A DNA stretch of 18,362 nt, taken from assembly GCA_031257955.1 (NCBI GenBank), contig JAIRNQ010000028.1, forward strand, positions 1 to 18,362. Direction: 5' to 3'. Below the pieces are notes generated by a model. It did no database searches and was not told the origin of the DNA. It worked only from the letters and a program-made list of their open reading frames with translations. Below, in pieces: positions 1 through 7,776 of this stretch. The first letter of the stretch is position 1, and every line of letters starts with the position of its first letter. The position numbers and the translations under genes are program-made. The DNA is from Deltaproteobacteria bacterium (GTDB lineage Bacteria > Desulfobacterota > Desulfarculia > Adiutricales > Adiutricaceae).

Positions 1-12
1 AGTCGCGGAAGG

Positions 13-71
13 CCTCGGCCGATAAAAGGCCGAGGGGGGTTAGGCTTGGCCGCCCGGCCAAGCCAAAAAAA
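13..71. other. Two adjacent perfect hairpins, the second followed by an A-tract
   Basis: CCTCGGCC (13-20) pairs with GGCCGAGG (28-35) across a 7-nt loop. GGCTTGGCC (43-51) pairs with GGCCAAGCC (56-64) across a 4-nt loop, and the second stem runs into seven A residues. The A-tract is on the wrong side for a plus-strand intrinsic terminator and lies before the stem when read on the minus strand, so this is not a canonical terminator for either direction. It could still act as a transcription block for the minus-strand gene ending at 133. Confidence 0.4.
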
Positions 72-132
72 CTGCCCGCGCAATCGGATGGGGTTAGCGG
101 CCAAATCCAGCGCGGAACAAGCTTAAACGGTA

Positions 133-747
133 TCATCCGTCAAGTTTAATATTGTCGGATTTCGAATTTTTTGTTCTATCTTGGGCTATCTCTAAGACAT
201 TTCTTATATTATGTTTGATAAAATCAGCTTGAATTGGATAATAAATCAAAGATTCTTCTATATGTAATTCTAATTCTTTAGAAGAAATATTGAACTTATT
301 GATTAATTTGGAGATATCAGATATGTCAACAGGTTGTAATCTTGCAATTTTACTGACTATTAAATCAATAGGAGATAATATAGAAACATTAAAATTATTT
401 ATCCCAACATCTAACGGCACTGAGTTTTCAATATAATCAGGATGCATCAAAGATAAAGTAGTTGTATAACGATAATTAAAATATAACTTATTAAATTTTT
501 TACCGTCAAAAGAAAAATTTACCATTATATTTTCAGGAATGAGTAGTTTATGGTGAAACTCAGCATCAACATCATAAGTAATTCTATCTCCTGTGTATAT
601 ATGTACAGCCATTCCCCCAGCGACGATAAATTTTAGTTCAGACACTACAGGCATGTGAGAATGCAATTCGTTGCATAATCTAAGAAAAGCTTTATATAAA
701 ATAGTGTCTTGATATAATTTAAAATTGTTATCCAAAAAAATACCCAA
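133..747 (-). CDS. AbiEii/DUF6036-type nucleotidyltransferase-fold protein
   Basis: This 204-residue protein has the signature of the nucleotidyltransferase fold. Near residue 42 it reads FIVAGGMAVHIYTGDR followed by TYDVDAEF, which is the GG...D-x-D pattern of the AbiEii/DUF6036 branch. A later segment, SPIDLIVSKIARLQPVDISDI, matches the helical region after the catalytic core in that family. Family members include toxins of two-gene abortive-infection and toxin-antitoxin systems; nucleotide transfer is an inference here. The start is a TTG at 747 because an in-frame TGA lies three codons upstream; no good ribosome site is visible. The gene is far more AT-rich than its neighbours, which suggests horizontal acquisition. 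No recognised AbiEi-type antitoxin is adjacent; the upstream gene on the same strand is unrelated in sequence to known antitoxins that I can recall. Confidence 0.75.
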   Translation of the reverse strand: MGIFLDNNFKLYQDTILYKAFLRLCNELHSHMPVVSELKFIVAGGMAVHIYTGDRITYDVDAEFHHKLLIPENIMVNFSFDGKKFNKLYFNYRYTTTLSLMHPDYIENSVPLDVGINNFNVSILSPIDLIVSKIARLQPVDISDISKLINKFNISSKELELHIEESLIYYPIQADFIKHNIRNVLEIAQDRTKNSKSDNIKLDG

Positions 748-938
748 GGTAACTCAATAGCCGAGAGGGAAATGGGTTTGACGCATAACTAGAGGCCGCG
801 ACAAACTTCACCCCGAAATACTGAAGATCTTTGATTGGTCGGTCTTTTGGCCAAGCGCGAACGGAAAACGTTTACGTAAGCGAGTATAGCTACCGCTCCG
901 CTTGGGCAGCCCTTGGCGCCAAGATCCTCTGACTCAAG

Positions 939-1280
939 TCAGGGGGCAGCTATGGGCGGTTCGCCTTCAAGTACTTTAAAGTAAAAGAATTTTAGTAAAG
1001 TGGCCCGAAAACGGCTCAGGCTAACCACGCCAAAATCGAACGCGACTTTGTCCAAATCCATGGCTTTCTCTGAGTGGCTTTTAAAAAAGTCGTCTGATTT
1101 TTTCAACAATATCGAAGACTGCTCTGGGTAATGGCTATGGACCATCGTGGAAGCCAAATAGCATAGGTTGCCCTCGAACTCGTTTTCGGGTTGAGCCGAT
1201 GGCTCAAAGGCCGCGTCCAGGCATTTCTGGACGAGAAATTCTTCCGCGTCGCGCTGGTTGTCAAGGTTGGAATAATTCAT
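939..1280 (-). CDS. Unrecognised 113-residue soluble protein
   Basis: I do not recognise this protein. It has 113 residues, no signal peptide and no membrane segment. Its first half is acidic (NQRDAEEF, ENEFEG) and its second half carries a lysine/serine-rich helix (LLKKSDDFFKSHSEK) and an aromatic C-terminal part (LLKFFYFKVLEGEPP). An ATG at 1280 is preceded by GGCGAG at about 7 nt, a weak but usable ribosome site. It lies about 190 bp upstream of the AT-rich nucleotidyltransferase gene on the same strand, so the pair could form a transcription unit, but composition differs and nothing proves a functional link. It may also be a lineage-specific hypothetical protein. Confidence 0.5.
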   Translation of the reverse strand: MNYSNLDNQRDAEEFLVQKCLDAAFEPSAQPENEFEGNLCYLASTMVHSHYPEQSSILLKKSDDFFKSHSEKAMDLDKVAFDFGVVSLSRFRATLLKFFYFKVLEGEPPIAAP

Positions 1281-1343
1281 AAAAATCTCGCCGTCGTGAA
1301 CTTGCGGGCCTCACGACACGGGATGCCGTCGTTTTGTTCGCCT

Positions 1344-1374
1344 ATTGTATGATTCGTTCGCGGATATCCCACAA
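1344..1374 (-). promoter_or_regulatory. Possible sigma-70 promoter with an operator-like palindrome
   Basis: On the minus strand TTGTGG (forward 1369-1374) lies 19 bp before TACAAT (forward 1344-1349), upstream of the 113-residue gene. The -35 element overlaps the perfect 10-bp palindrome CACAATTGTG at 1370-1379, a possible operator. The spacer is long and the -35 element poor, so this is tentative. Confidence 0.25.
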
Positions 1375-1459
1375 TTGTGAAAATGGCGAGGCTTAACCAC
1401 TAATAATCAATGAGTTAAAGCATCGGCGAATGGGAAAAGAGACTTATCGCGAACGTATC

Positions 1460-2938
1460 TTAAAAGGCGTAATTCATGGTCACCCGTCCCTCGACGTAGT
1501 TGTCCAGAAGGTTCGGTTTAGTCACCCGATGGATCTCCATGGATTTGTCGAGTGGGACCGAGCCGAAGAGCTGGGCGGTCAGCTTCAGGGCCGGGGTTAA
1601 GGCGAAGTCGCGCCAGACGGTGGCGTCCAGATAGGATCGTCCGAATCCGGGTATGAGGGCCGAATCGGAAACAAAGTAGCCATCGCTTCCATAGCGGTAC
1701 ATGATACCTATCCCAAAAAGTTCCGGGTCCAGGTAGGCCATGGCTAGGTAAGCGGACAGATTGCGGCCGGATCGATAGGCGTAACGGGGGGCGTAACGGG
1801 GGGCGTAAGGCGAGGCCTGGGACCCGTCCCCGAAATCCAGTCGGTTAATCGAGCCGCCGGCCGACAGGGTAAACCTCCCGTCCAGGGCCTCTTGCCGGAC
1901 GGACGCCCCAAAGCCCTCAACCGAGGCCAGCGGGACCTCCCGCCCGGGCAAGATCCCGGCCAAAAAACCGCCCTCGGCCATGCGGCCGGAGTATCCCCGG
2001 AGGGAAAACCCCGTGCCCAAGCCGTTTTGGTAGCCAATTCTCAGCCGGCCCATCCGCGAATCGGAAGGCAGCGGCCCGTAAACGCCCGGCCGGTCGCCGA
2101 TCGTTTCCCGCCTGGAGTCTCCGAGGCCAAAGCTTTGGGTGTCCCTGACGGTAAACGAGGCGCCCAGGGACCAGTTGGGGGAGGGGTACAGATTTAGCCC
2201 CAGCTCGGAATTCACGGTGGAATACCCGCGGGCCGGGACCCGATGGCGTCCCGTCCCAAAGCCGCCCATGGCCCGCCTTTCGACGCCCAGTTCGGCGCCG
2301 ACCGTGGCCACGTCGCCCAGAAGGGGCAACGTTCCCGCGGCTTTGGCCCGATCGATTCGGTGTTCGACCCCACCGACCGTGAAGGTCCCGAGATCGGCAA
2401 CGCCGGCTAAGATCGGGAAAAAACCCAAAGAATTGCCGGGGCTGGCCGCCAAGCCAGTGCCCAGTACCCAATCGTCCAAATCTTTTTTGTTTAGAGACTT
2501 TTTAAGCCGACTCCCCAAAGGGTCGACCGCCGGCGAAGCCATGCCCGTGGCTTCGGTTCCGGAGACGGCCGGCGTCCCTATGACCGCCGATTCGACGATT
2601 GGCGTCCCGTTGGCCGGGGCTGCCATTATCGGCGCGTTGAGGGCCGGCGTGGCCAAAGCGTGGTCGGCCAAAGCTTGGTCGGCCAAGGCGTAGTCGGCCT
2701 TTAGGGTCCCTAAGGCGGCCTGGGCCACGACGGCGTCGGCGGTCCAGGGCGGCGGGTCGGCCAAACCGTGGCCGGCCAGTACGAACAAAAGAATAAAAAT
2801 AATGAGAATTGGCACAGATGTTATGACTTTAACAAACATGAATGCCGGCAAATGTTCCTTAACAAAACAGTTAGAAATATGTCGTATCAATCGGGAGAGT
2901 TTAAGCCCAATATTTACATTCTCCTTAGGATTCGACAT
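1460..2938 (-). CDS. Predicted outer-membrane beta-barrel protein
   Basis: This 492-residue protein has a long N-terminal region, a hydrophobic segment at about 37-59 and a plausible signal-peptidase site after GHGLA (about residue 60). A low-complexity Ala/Pro linker follows (about 65-130) with short ALADQ/ALADH/ALATP repeats. The rest is glycine-rich with alternating polar and apolar residues typical of amphipathic beta strands (for example NSELGLNLYPSP, SLGASFTVRD, LRIGYQNGLG). It ends in YVEGRVTMNYAF, a terminal aromatic residue that fits an outer-membrane assembly signal. I cannot assign it to a named porin or adhesin family. An in-frame ATG at 2839 would give a normal signal peptide, but the promoter at 2973-3001 would place transcription initiation about 28 nt before the 2938 start. 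No strong ribosome site is visible at either. Confidence 0.7.
   Translation of the reverse strand: MSNPKENVNIGLKLSRLIRHISNCFVKEHLPAFMFVKVITSVPILIIFILLFVLAGHGLADPPPWTADAVVAQAALGTLKADYALADQALADHALATPALNAPIMAAPANGTPIVESAVIGTPAVSGTEATGMASPAVDPLGSRLKKSLNKKDLDDWVLGTGLAASPGNSLGFFPILAGVADLGTFTVGGVEHRIDRAKAAGTLPLLGDVATVGAELGVERRAMGGFGTGRHRVPARGYSTVNSELGLNLYPSPNWSLGASFTVRDTQSFGLGDSRRETIGDRPGVYGPLPSDSRMGRLRIGYQNGLGTGFSLRGYSGRMAEGGFLAGILPGREVPLASVEGFGASVRQEALDGRFTLSAGGSINRLDFGDGSQASPYAPRYAPRYAYRSGRNLSAYLAMAYLDPELFGIGIMYRYGSDGYFVSDSALIPGFGRSYLDATVWRDFALTPALKLTAQLFGSVPLDKSMEIHRVTKPNLLDNYVEGRVTMNYAF
1778..1810. repeat. 12-bp tandem repeat inside the barrel gene
   Basis: GGCGTAACGGGG occurs at 1778-1789 and 1790-1801, with a partial third copy to 1810. 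It encodes a YAPR-YAPR-YAYR segment in a predicted loop. The unit is a multiple of three, so copy changes keep the frame. Confidence 0.75.
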
Positions 2939-2972
2939 GAGAAATTTTTACGCTAACAACAATATCTTGCTT

Positions 2973-3001
2973 TTTATATGTATAAGCTCATTACGTTTCA
3001 A
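2973..3001 (-). promoter_or_regulatory. Sigma-70-type promoter for the barrel gene
   Basis: Read on the minus strand, TTGAAA (forward 2996-3001) is followed after exactly 17 bp by TATAAA (forward 2973-2978). The element sits in an AT-rich stretch just upstream of the barrel gene and predicts a leader of roughly 28 nt to the ATG at 2938. Spacing and both hexamers are close to consensus. Confidence 0.5.
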
Positions 3002-3356
3002 TCAAAAATCAGAGAATATCTATGTAATACAATTACTATAATACAGCAAAATTTAAAATTGAAACGAGCATACTGTAACGACAATGGAACTTTCTAACCT
3101 AAATTTCTTTGACACTGACTTTTTATGACATAACCATAGTCTTTCCATACCCTATCTTAACTAGCATTTTAGCCCATTTAAAATTATTTTTCAACGAAAA
3201 GTTTTTCCTCCAGGCCCCCGCCCCAACCAGCCCCGGCCCACCCGCGGGCCGGGTCGGGCCCCGGCCGACCCTCCGCCGGTTTGCCAGACCCCGGCCGCCC
3301 AAAGGCCAAGCGCCGGCGGCGCGGGTAATTGGCCGTGTCCGGGTGGCGGCTTCGGC
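3002..3356. other. Gene-free spacer with an abrupt composition change
   Basis: The part from 3002 to about 3210 is strongly AT-rich; from 3211 onward it switches to very GC-rich sequence dominated by CCGGCC-type words. A perfect hairpin is visible in the GC-rich part: GGGTCGG (3251-3257) pairs with CCGACCC (3265-3271). I see no supported gene. Confidence 0.5.
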
Positions 3357-3779
3357 TTAGGGCAGTCGGTCCAAGGTTAGCTTCGTGCCATCCCCTTTCT
3401 CAAGGAGAATCCTATCGGGGTTTAAAAAGTAAATAATATCGCAATATTTAGCAGTTTTAGAACAGGCTTTCCAAATTTTATCTTCAATTTTGTCGTAATA
3501 GATCGGTTCTTCCGATTGGATTTCGTCTTTACAAAAAAGGTTTTGTTTGTCTTTGGTAAACTCAAAGGTCATATCTTTCAACAATAGGGTGAACTGGCGA
3601 ATCCCTTCGGGCGTGGGGTTCTCCAAACCCATGGTTTTGGCTATCGAAACGTCGGCCACGGAGGCGTCGACGGACCATTTACCCAGCGTGGGGTTAGCGT
3701 CGCTTCCGCAGCCGACAATGTGAATGGAGACGATCGGGCACGAAAGGAGTAATACCCAGGCCTTAAGTTTCGAAAGCAT
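3357..3779 (-). CDS. Small lipoprotein, paralogue 1 of a local family
   Basis: This protein has about 140 residues, a lysine-containing N-terminus, a hydrophobic stretch and a lipobox IVGC (Cys24 counted from the ATG at 3779), so it should be a membrane-anchored lipoprotein. The mature part begins GSDANPTLGKWSV and includes a segment FTLLLKDMTFEFTKDK, then WKACSKTAKYCDIIYFL and a terminal TLDRLP. The pattern W-K-A-C-x5-C-D-x-I-x2-L and the end L-x-R-L recur in the next gene upstream (4120-4542), which shows they are paralogues. A TTG one codon earlier (3782) is a possible alternative start; an AAGG lies 8 nt before it. I recognise no named family. The charged beta-strand-like body resembles small periplasmic lipocalin-like proteins, but that is speculation. 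Confidence 0.72.
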   Translation of the reverse strand: MLSKLKAWVLLLSCPIVSIHIVGCGSDANPTLGKWSVDASVADVSIAKTMGLENPTPEGIRQFTLLLKDMTFEFTKDKQNLFCKDEIQSEEPIYYDKIEDKIWKACSKTAKYCDIIYFLNPDRILLEKGDGTKLTLDRLP

Positions 3780-4119
3780 CAAATTAGTGCCTTATTTGGG
3801 AGATTTGGGAACGTTTTTGGACGGATTGGGGACCATTCTCGACGGTTCACGGGTTAAACCGCGGTCTTGGCCCAGGTTGGCCGCCGGCCGGGCCCGGTCC
3901 CGGGTATCCTTGGCCGGTGGGGCGCCCGGAAGGTCGGCAGGAAGGGTGACCGGGGACAAGGGGCAGGGTAGGGGACCGGGGAACGGTCATTGTCGCCCGG
4001 AATCTAATTATTCGGCAAAAGTCCCCGGTCAGGGCGGTCGGTCGGGCCGGCCTTACCGGCCGGCCGGACGGGTTCGGAGGTCAGGTTCGACGGCCACCTT
4101 CGCCGGTCAGGTTCGGCGG
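3780..4119. other. Gene-free GC-rich spacer with short direct repeats
   Basis: No supported gene. The sequence contains runs of GGCCGG-type words and the direct repeat GGTCAGGTTCG at 4079-4089 and 4105-4115 (26-bp period). The last copy abuts the end of the next lipoprotein gene. Confidence 0.5.
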
Positions 4120-4542
4120 TCACTGTAACCGGTTTAGGATGATTACGGAACCGTCTTCGCCCTCAACGGATATTATGTCGTCGTCCAACAAGCCGATGGT
4201 ATCGCAAGTCTTCGATACCACGGCGCAAGCCTTCCAGGTTGTGGGGTTTATTTGTCGATAAGCGATGGCCTTTTTTTCTAAAAGTATATTCATTAGATAT
4301 ATTTTAGAGGAATTTATCGCATATTCGATGACGGAATTTTTCGCCAAAGACAGGAAATAGTCGGTATCGGCTTTATTTAGCTTTTCCTCTTGGGCGTAAC
4401 GATGGAGGGTCCGTTCGGAAGCGGCGTAATCCACGGCCCATATTCCCTGGAAGGGATGGTTTGCCGCCTTCTCGACGCAGCCGGACAGGAGCGTGGCCAG
4501 GCTTAAGCAAAGTGTGGCTAAAGTTATGGTCCAAAGGCGCAT
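4120..4542 (-). CDS. Small lipoprotein, paralogue 2 of a local family
   Basis: This 140-residue protein starts MRLWTITLATLCLSLATLLSGC, an ideal lipoprotein signal with lipobox LSGC (Cys22). The mature region starts VEKAANHPFQGIWAVDYAAS, which parallels the LGKWSVDAS segment of the neighbour at 3357-3779. Further on TTWKACAVVSKTCDTIGLL parallels KIWKACSKTAKYCDIIYFL, and the end ILNRLQ parallels TLDRLP. The two conserved cysteines in W-K-A-C-x5-C could form a disulfide in the periplasm. The ATG at 4542 has only a weak ribosome site. It is separated from both neighbours by GC-rich spacers rather than packed as an operon. Function is unknown; local duplication and divergence are clear from the shared motifs. 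Confidence 0.75.
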   Translation of the reverse strand: MRLWTITLATLCLSLATLLSGCVEKAANHPFQGIWAVDYAASERTLHRYAQEEKLNKADTDYFLSLAKNSVIEYAINSSKIYLMNILLEKKAIAYRQINPTTWKACAVVSKTCDTIGLLDDDIISVEGEDGSVIILNRLQ

Positions 4543-4687
4543 AAGGGTACCGTTTCGCCTAAATCAAGGATGGTGGCCAAGCCCGGGTCCCAGGCCAGGA
4601 AGGACCGGGAAGGGCCAAGGGCCGGGGGCTTCAGTCGGGCAGCCGGACGAAATCCCTATCCAGGCCGCTAGGGCCCGTCGCGGCGAA

Positions 4688-5031
4688 TTAGTTTTTGCCG
4701 CAAACGATGGCGGTTTCGTCTCTATTGGAAGATTTAGAGTGGACAATTATGGTTCGGTCATTCTTTTTATCATAAGTTACAGTCTCTTCTTCAACTTCGT
4801 CGTCCAGGCGGGTACTCCACTTGTCAGGCAAGAATTCGACGGTCACCGTCCGTAAAAAGTCCATGGCTTCGGCCCGGTCCGGGTAGTTTTTCCCGAATAT
4901 TTTCACGACCTCCGCTTTGGCTTGGCGACGGCCCACTGGCCCAGCTTCGGGTTGCGTTCCTGGCCCCAGGCCGGAAGGCCGCCGGCGAGGATCGGGAGGA
5001 CGAAAAGGGCTATTTTAATGGATAAGCGCAT
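4688..5031 (-). pseudogene. Third exported paralogue, frameshifted
   Basis: An ATG at 5031 opens a reading frame with a signal peptide (MRLSIKIALFVLPILAGGL) and a start of mature protein, NPKLGQWAVAK, that matches NPTLGKWSV of the first paralogue. The frame then stops at 4903. The continuation lies in the -1 frame, overlapping from 4936 and running to 4688: it reads KAEVVKIFGKNYPDRAEAM, then TVTVEFLPDKW and TYDKKNDRTIIV, parallel to MTFEFTKDK and YYDKIEDKIW in paralogue 1. The break lies near 4913-4930 in a GCCAAGCCAAAG stretch. Unlike its relatives it has no lipobox cysteine, so the product would be periplasmic. This could be a true pseudogene, a sequencing error or, less likely, a -1 programmed shift. 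Confidence 0.6.
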
Positions 5032-5371
5032 GGCGCGTTTACTTTATTCTGGACTGTTTTTCGGGGGCCCGGGGAATGGCCGGGGGCGCCCGGGGAATGG
5101 CCGGATGGGGCGGTCGGCCGGCCGGCCGTCCCGTTTCGCCTTCCTTTGGTCAGTAAAGGTGAACGGATTGTGCTAACGGTGTAAAGCTTAGCAAAGGCGG
5201 CCGAGGATGTCAAAGACAATCGGGCCCAAAAGTTAAACAAATCCGACCAACTCGGGCCAAAGGCTGGCCCCGGGCCGTCCGGGCCAGGCCCGGGGGCTTG
5301 GGATCGGCCGCGATAACGGGGCGCGCCGTCTAATTTAATTAAAATAGCGACCAGACTGACCCTTTGGGACT
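5032..5371. other. Gene-free GC-rich spacer between opposite-facing blocks
   Basis: This divergent spacer separates the minus-strand block from the plus-strand block. It contains the repeated word CGGGGAATGGCCGG near 5070-5105 and several GGCC-rich inverted words, then becomes AT-richer towards the zinc-ribbon gene. I see no supported gene in it. Confidence 0.45.
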
Positions 5372-5400
5372 GGATTTTTCGTGAACCAATAATGTATAAT
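5371..5400 (+). promoter_or_regulatory. Possible promoter of the zinc-ribbon gene
   Basis: A perfect TATAAT lies at 5395-5400. The best -35 candidate is TGGATT at 5371-5376 with an 18-bp spacer, which is poor. The position, about 70 nt before the ATG, is reasonable for the small zinc-ribbon gene. Confidence 0.35.
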
Positions 5401-5471
5401 CCGGATCGGATTTTGGCTCGGCCAAAATATAGGCGCGTTTTAGCGACGTCAACCATAACCCCGGAGAAACA

Positions 5472-5717
5472 ATGGCTGAACACCACCCGAAGACCAGTAC
5501 AATCGAAAAGATGTGCCACGATTCAGATTGCGCTGAAAAGATTAACCACCTCAAACCCGAACAGCAAAAACTGTTTAATACCTTCACCTACTGCCCATAC
5601 TGCGCCGAGGAGCTGATGCTGGTTTGCCACAGTTGTCGCGAGCAATTGAACGGCAACGAGTTCAAATTCTGCCCGTGGTGCGGCGTGAAATTCGAGGATC
5701 CCCAAGAACGTATCTAA
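5472..5717 (+). CDS. Small double zinc-ribbon protein
   Basis: This 81-residue protein starts at an ATG preceded by CCGGAGAAACA, a good ribosome site. Its C-terminal half carries three CxxC-type knuckles: Cys41/Cys44 (CPYC), Cys52/Cys55 (CHSC) and Cys67/Cys70 (CPWC), spaced as in double zinc-ribbon (DZANK-like) domains. Cys15 and Cys20 in the N-terminal part could complete a fourth pair. The N-terminal 35 residues are polar and helical. Such proteins usually mediate protein-protein or nucleic-acid contacts; the partner is unknown. It stands alone between two long spacers. Confidence 0.75.
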   Translation: MAEHHPKTSTIEKMCHDSDCAEKINHLKPEQQKLFNTFTYCPYCAEELMLVCHSCREQLNGNEFKFCPWCGVKFEDPQERI

Positions 5718-6305
5718 CGTTCCGTCCGCCTTTCGGTCGGAAGGCCGCCCAGGCGGCCCGAGTCGGGGCGATCTTCCTTTGGCGGCCCCTGGGGCCCCCC
5801 AGGGAAGGTCGCCTCTTGGACCTTGGCCGGCCGGGCCGGCCCAATGGCCGATAGACCAATTATGGCGGCCAGTATCGGTCTAAGATTAGCGTTAAATCAT
5901 GAAATCGGCTGGACCGGAATCGGTTTGAATGCTGGCCTCGGATTGGCCGTTGGACGTTAGGTCGCGATTTGGGCCGCCTCTATTGAAATGGGGGGAAAGT
6001 TCCCCAAACGTCCAGGCCGGGAAGGTTTGAAACGGCCATTGGCCAGGTTTGATCAAGGCGTAAAAACCCCCCCTTTTTGGTGCTCGTAGTTCACTGACAG
6101 TCTGAAATTATTCGCCTAAATTTCACGCCTCTAGCGAGTTTAGGGGTTTTTTACCGATCGATCAGGTTTTAATTGATATTTTAACGTATTGGCCTTTGGG
6201 AGGCCGGTCCCTTCGACCGTTTGAAGTTATTGTAAGGCCAAGCGTAGTTTACGCCAGGAAAAAGAATCGATTCATTGTTACGTTTGGATAATTAAGGAGA
6301 TTATT
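5718..6305. other. Long spacer upstream of the PGK gene with hairpins
   Basis: No convincing gene. After the zinc-ribbon stop, TTCCGTCCG (5719-5727) pairs with CGGTCGGAA with one mismatch, and CCCTGGGG (5787-5794) pairs perfectly with CCCCAGGG (5797-5804); neither has a U-tract. Near 6061-6074 an A5C7 run faces a G4T6 run near 6143-6152 about 70 bp away, so the two could pair in a leader RNA. The ribosome site AAGGAGA of the next gene is at 6294-6300. Confidence 0.45.
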
Positions 6306-7595
6306 ATGTCCAGTTTGGATCCGCGTTTGCCTTTGATTGACGACATAGCGCTTGAGGGTAAGGTAGTCCTGGCCAGGGTTGACCACAACGTGGTAGAAAA
6401 GGGTCTTATAAAGGACTCTTTCCGGATAGACGCCACCTATGGCCTGATCCATTACATCGCCAGGCGCGGCGGTTTTCCGATCCTCATGACCCACGTCGGC
6501 CGGACCAGGGACAAAGCCGGCAACATCAAGACCTCCCCGGACACGGCGGTGACCTCGGTGGCCGATTACCTCAACCGCAAGATTTCCGGCGGCTTCGCCG
6601 TCCCCGAGCTCCCGGTCCACGAAAGCCATGGCATCGAGTCCCTGCCCCTCTCGGCGGTGGCCCCGCTACTGGACAAACTCAAGAAAAGGGAGATCGGCGG
6701 GATCTATCTGCCCAATACCCGCTGGTTCGCCGGGGAGGAATCCAAGGACGACAAGACGAAGGCTTTGGCCAAGGATCTGGGGGCCCTGGCCGACGTTTAC
6801 GTCAACGACGCCTTTGGCTCCTGGCAGCCCCACGCCTCAACTTTCGACGTGGCCTCGGTCCTACCCTCGGCGGCCGGTTTTTTGATGCAAAAAGAACTCA
6901 TCCACCTGGATCTGGTCCTAAACCCGACCACGCCGTTTTTGGCCGTGGTGGCCGGCTCCAAGTACGACACCAAAATCGGTCCCCTCAACAAACTTTACGA
7001 AAAAGTTGACTACCTTATCCTGGGCGGGGTCATCTACAACGCCTTCCTGGCCGCCAAATACGGCATCGAGGTCAAGGGCGTGGCCCAGGAAGACGTGGAT
7101 CTGGCCAAGGGCTTGGTTGAGAAAGACAAGACGGCCGGAAAGATTTTGGAACCCTCGGCGGTCGTCGAGTCGCCGACATTGGATCGCTCCGAGCCTTCCA
7201 AGGTCAAGGTGGTTAAGGTCTCCGACTTCAAGCCCGGCCAAAAATACGGGTATTTTCTGGACGTGGCCCCCGAGGCCTTCGACCAACCGGCCGTGGCCCA
7301 AGCCATAGCCTCGGCCAAGACCATATTCGTCAACGCCGTCATGGGCCTTACCCCGCATTTTCCCGACGGCAGCGCCAGGATCTACTCGGAGATCGCCAAG
7401 AACCGGAAAGCCCGCAAGCTTTTCGGGGGCGGCGACACCCTGACCGAGCTGAAGAACCTGACCCCGGGCGTTTACCTGGAGGCCCTCGACGACGAGACCT
7501 ATTATTTCTTCACCGGCGGCGGGGCGGTGCTGACGGCCATCGAAAGCGGGGCCTACGGCCTCAAACCCGTGGCAGCCCTCCTAAAGAAGGACTAA
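6306..7595 (+). CDS. pgk: Divergent phosphoglycerate kinase
   Basis: This 429-residue protein has the full two-domain PGK layout. Recognisable elements in order: ARVDHN (23-28, for RVDFN), THVGR (62-66, for SHLGR), PNTRW (136-140), YVNDAFG (165-171), AGFLMQKEL (190-198), AGSKYDTKI (216-224, for GGAKVSDKI, keeping both lysines), LILGGVIYNAFL, GGGDT (374-378) and TGGGA (403-407). PGK interconverts 1,3-bisphosphoglycerate and 3-phosphoglycerate in glycolysis. Departures are striking: the substrate-binding HRAH becomes WQPH (173-176), losing the usual arginine, and WNGPMG becomes VNAVMG (342-347). The reading frame, codon use and ribosome site (AAGGAGA, 5 nt spacing) are those of a maintained gene, so this may be a distinct PGK subfamily rather than decay. 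It stands without other glycolytic genes. Confidence 0.88.
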   Translation: MSSLDPRLPLIDDIALEGKVVLARVDHNVVEKGLIKDSFRIDATYGLIHYIARRGGFPILMTHVGRTRDKAGNIKTSPDTAVTSVADYLNRKISGGFAVPELPVHESHGIESLPLSAVAPLLDKLKKREIGGIYLPNTRWFAGEESKDDKTKALAKDLGALADVYVNDAFGSWQPHASTFDVASVLPSAAGFLMQKELIHLDLVLNPTTPFLAVVAGSKYDTKIGPLNKLYEKVDYLILGGVIYNAFLAAKYGIEVKGVAQEDVDLAKGLVEKDKTAGKILEPSAVVESPTLDRSEPSKVKVVKVSDFKPGQKYGYFLDVAPEAFDQPAVAQAIASAKTIFVNAVMGLTPHFPDGSARIYSEIAKNRKARKLFGGGDTLTELKNLTPGVYLEALDDETYYFFTGGGAVLTAIESGAYGLKPVAALLKKD

Positions 7596-7616
7596 GCCGC
7601 GGTCCACAAAAGCCTA

Positions 7617-7776
7617 GCCCCAAGGGTAGCCAGATTCGCCCTTGGGGCCCAAAAAAACCAAGCGCGAGGGGCCCACAAGCCTCGCGCTGGGGGCGTAAGC
7701 CGTGGCTCTAAGGGCTTATCCAGGGCTAAGGCCACAAGGCTTCGCGCCTCAGGCCGTAAGGTTTGTTGCCTGAGGC
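7617..7776. other. String of perfect hairpins between PGK and the PgpA-like gene
   Basis: Three perfect inverted repeats occur in 160 bp: GCCCCAAGGG (7617-7626) with CCCTTGGGGC (7639-7648); AGCGCGAGG (7661-7669) with CCTCGCGCT (7680-7688); and GCCTCAGGC (7746-7754) with GCCTGAGGC (7768-7776). The first is followed by A7 (7651-7657), not T. They may include the PGK terminator or stabilise an mRNA end. Confidence 0.55.

Noticed and set aside
1917..2693. Long open frames on the plus strand and in other minus frames within the barrel gene
   Set aside because: They are compositional shadows of the barrel gene, which has a signal peptide, beta pattern and promoter.
5844..5960. 38-codon open frame upstream of PGK with a glycine-rich, OmpA-like sequence
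   Set aside because: No ribosome site, very short, and no recognisable motif; chance in a low-stop GC-rich region.
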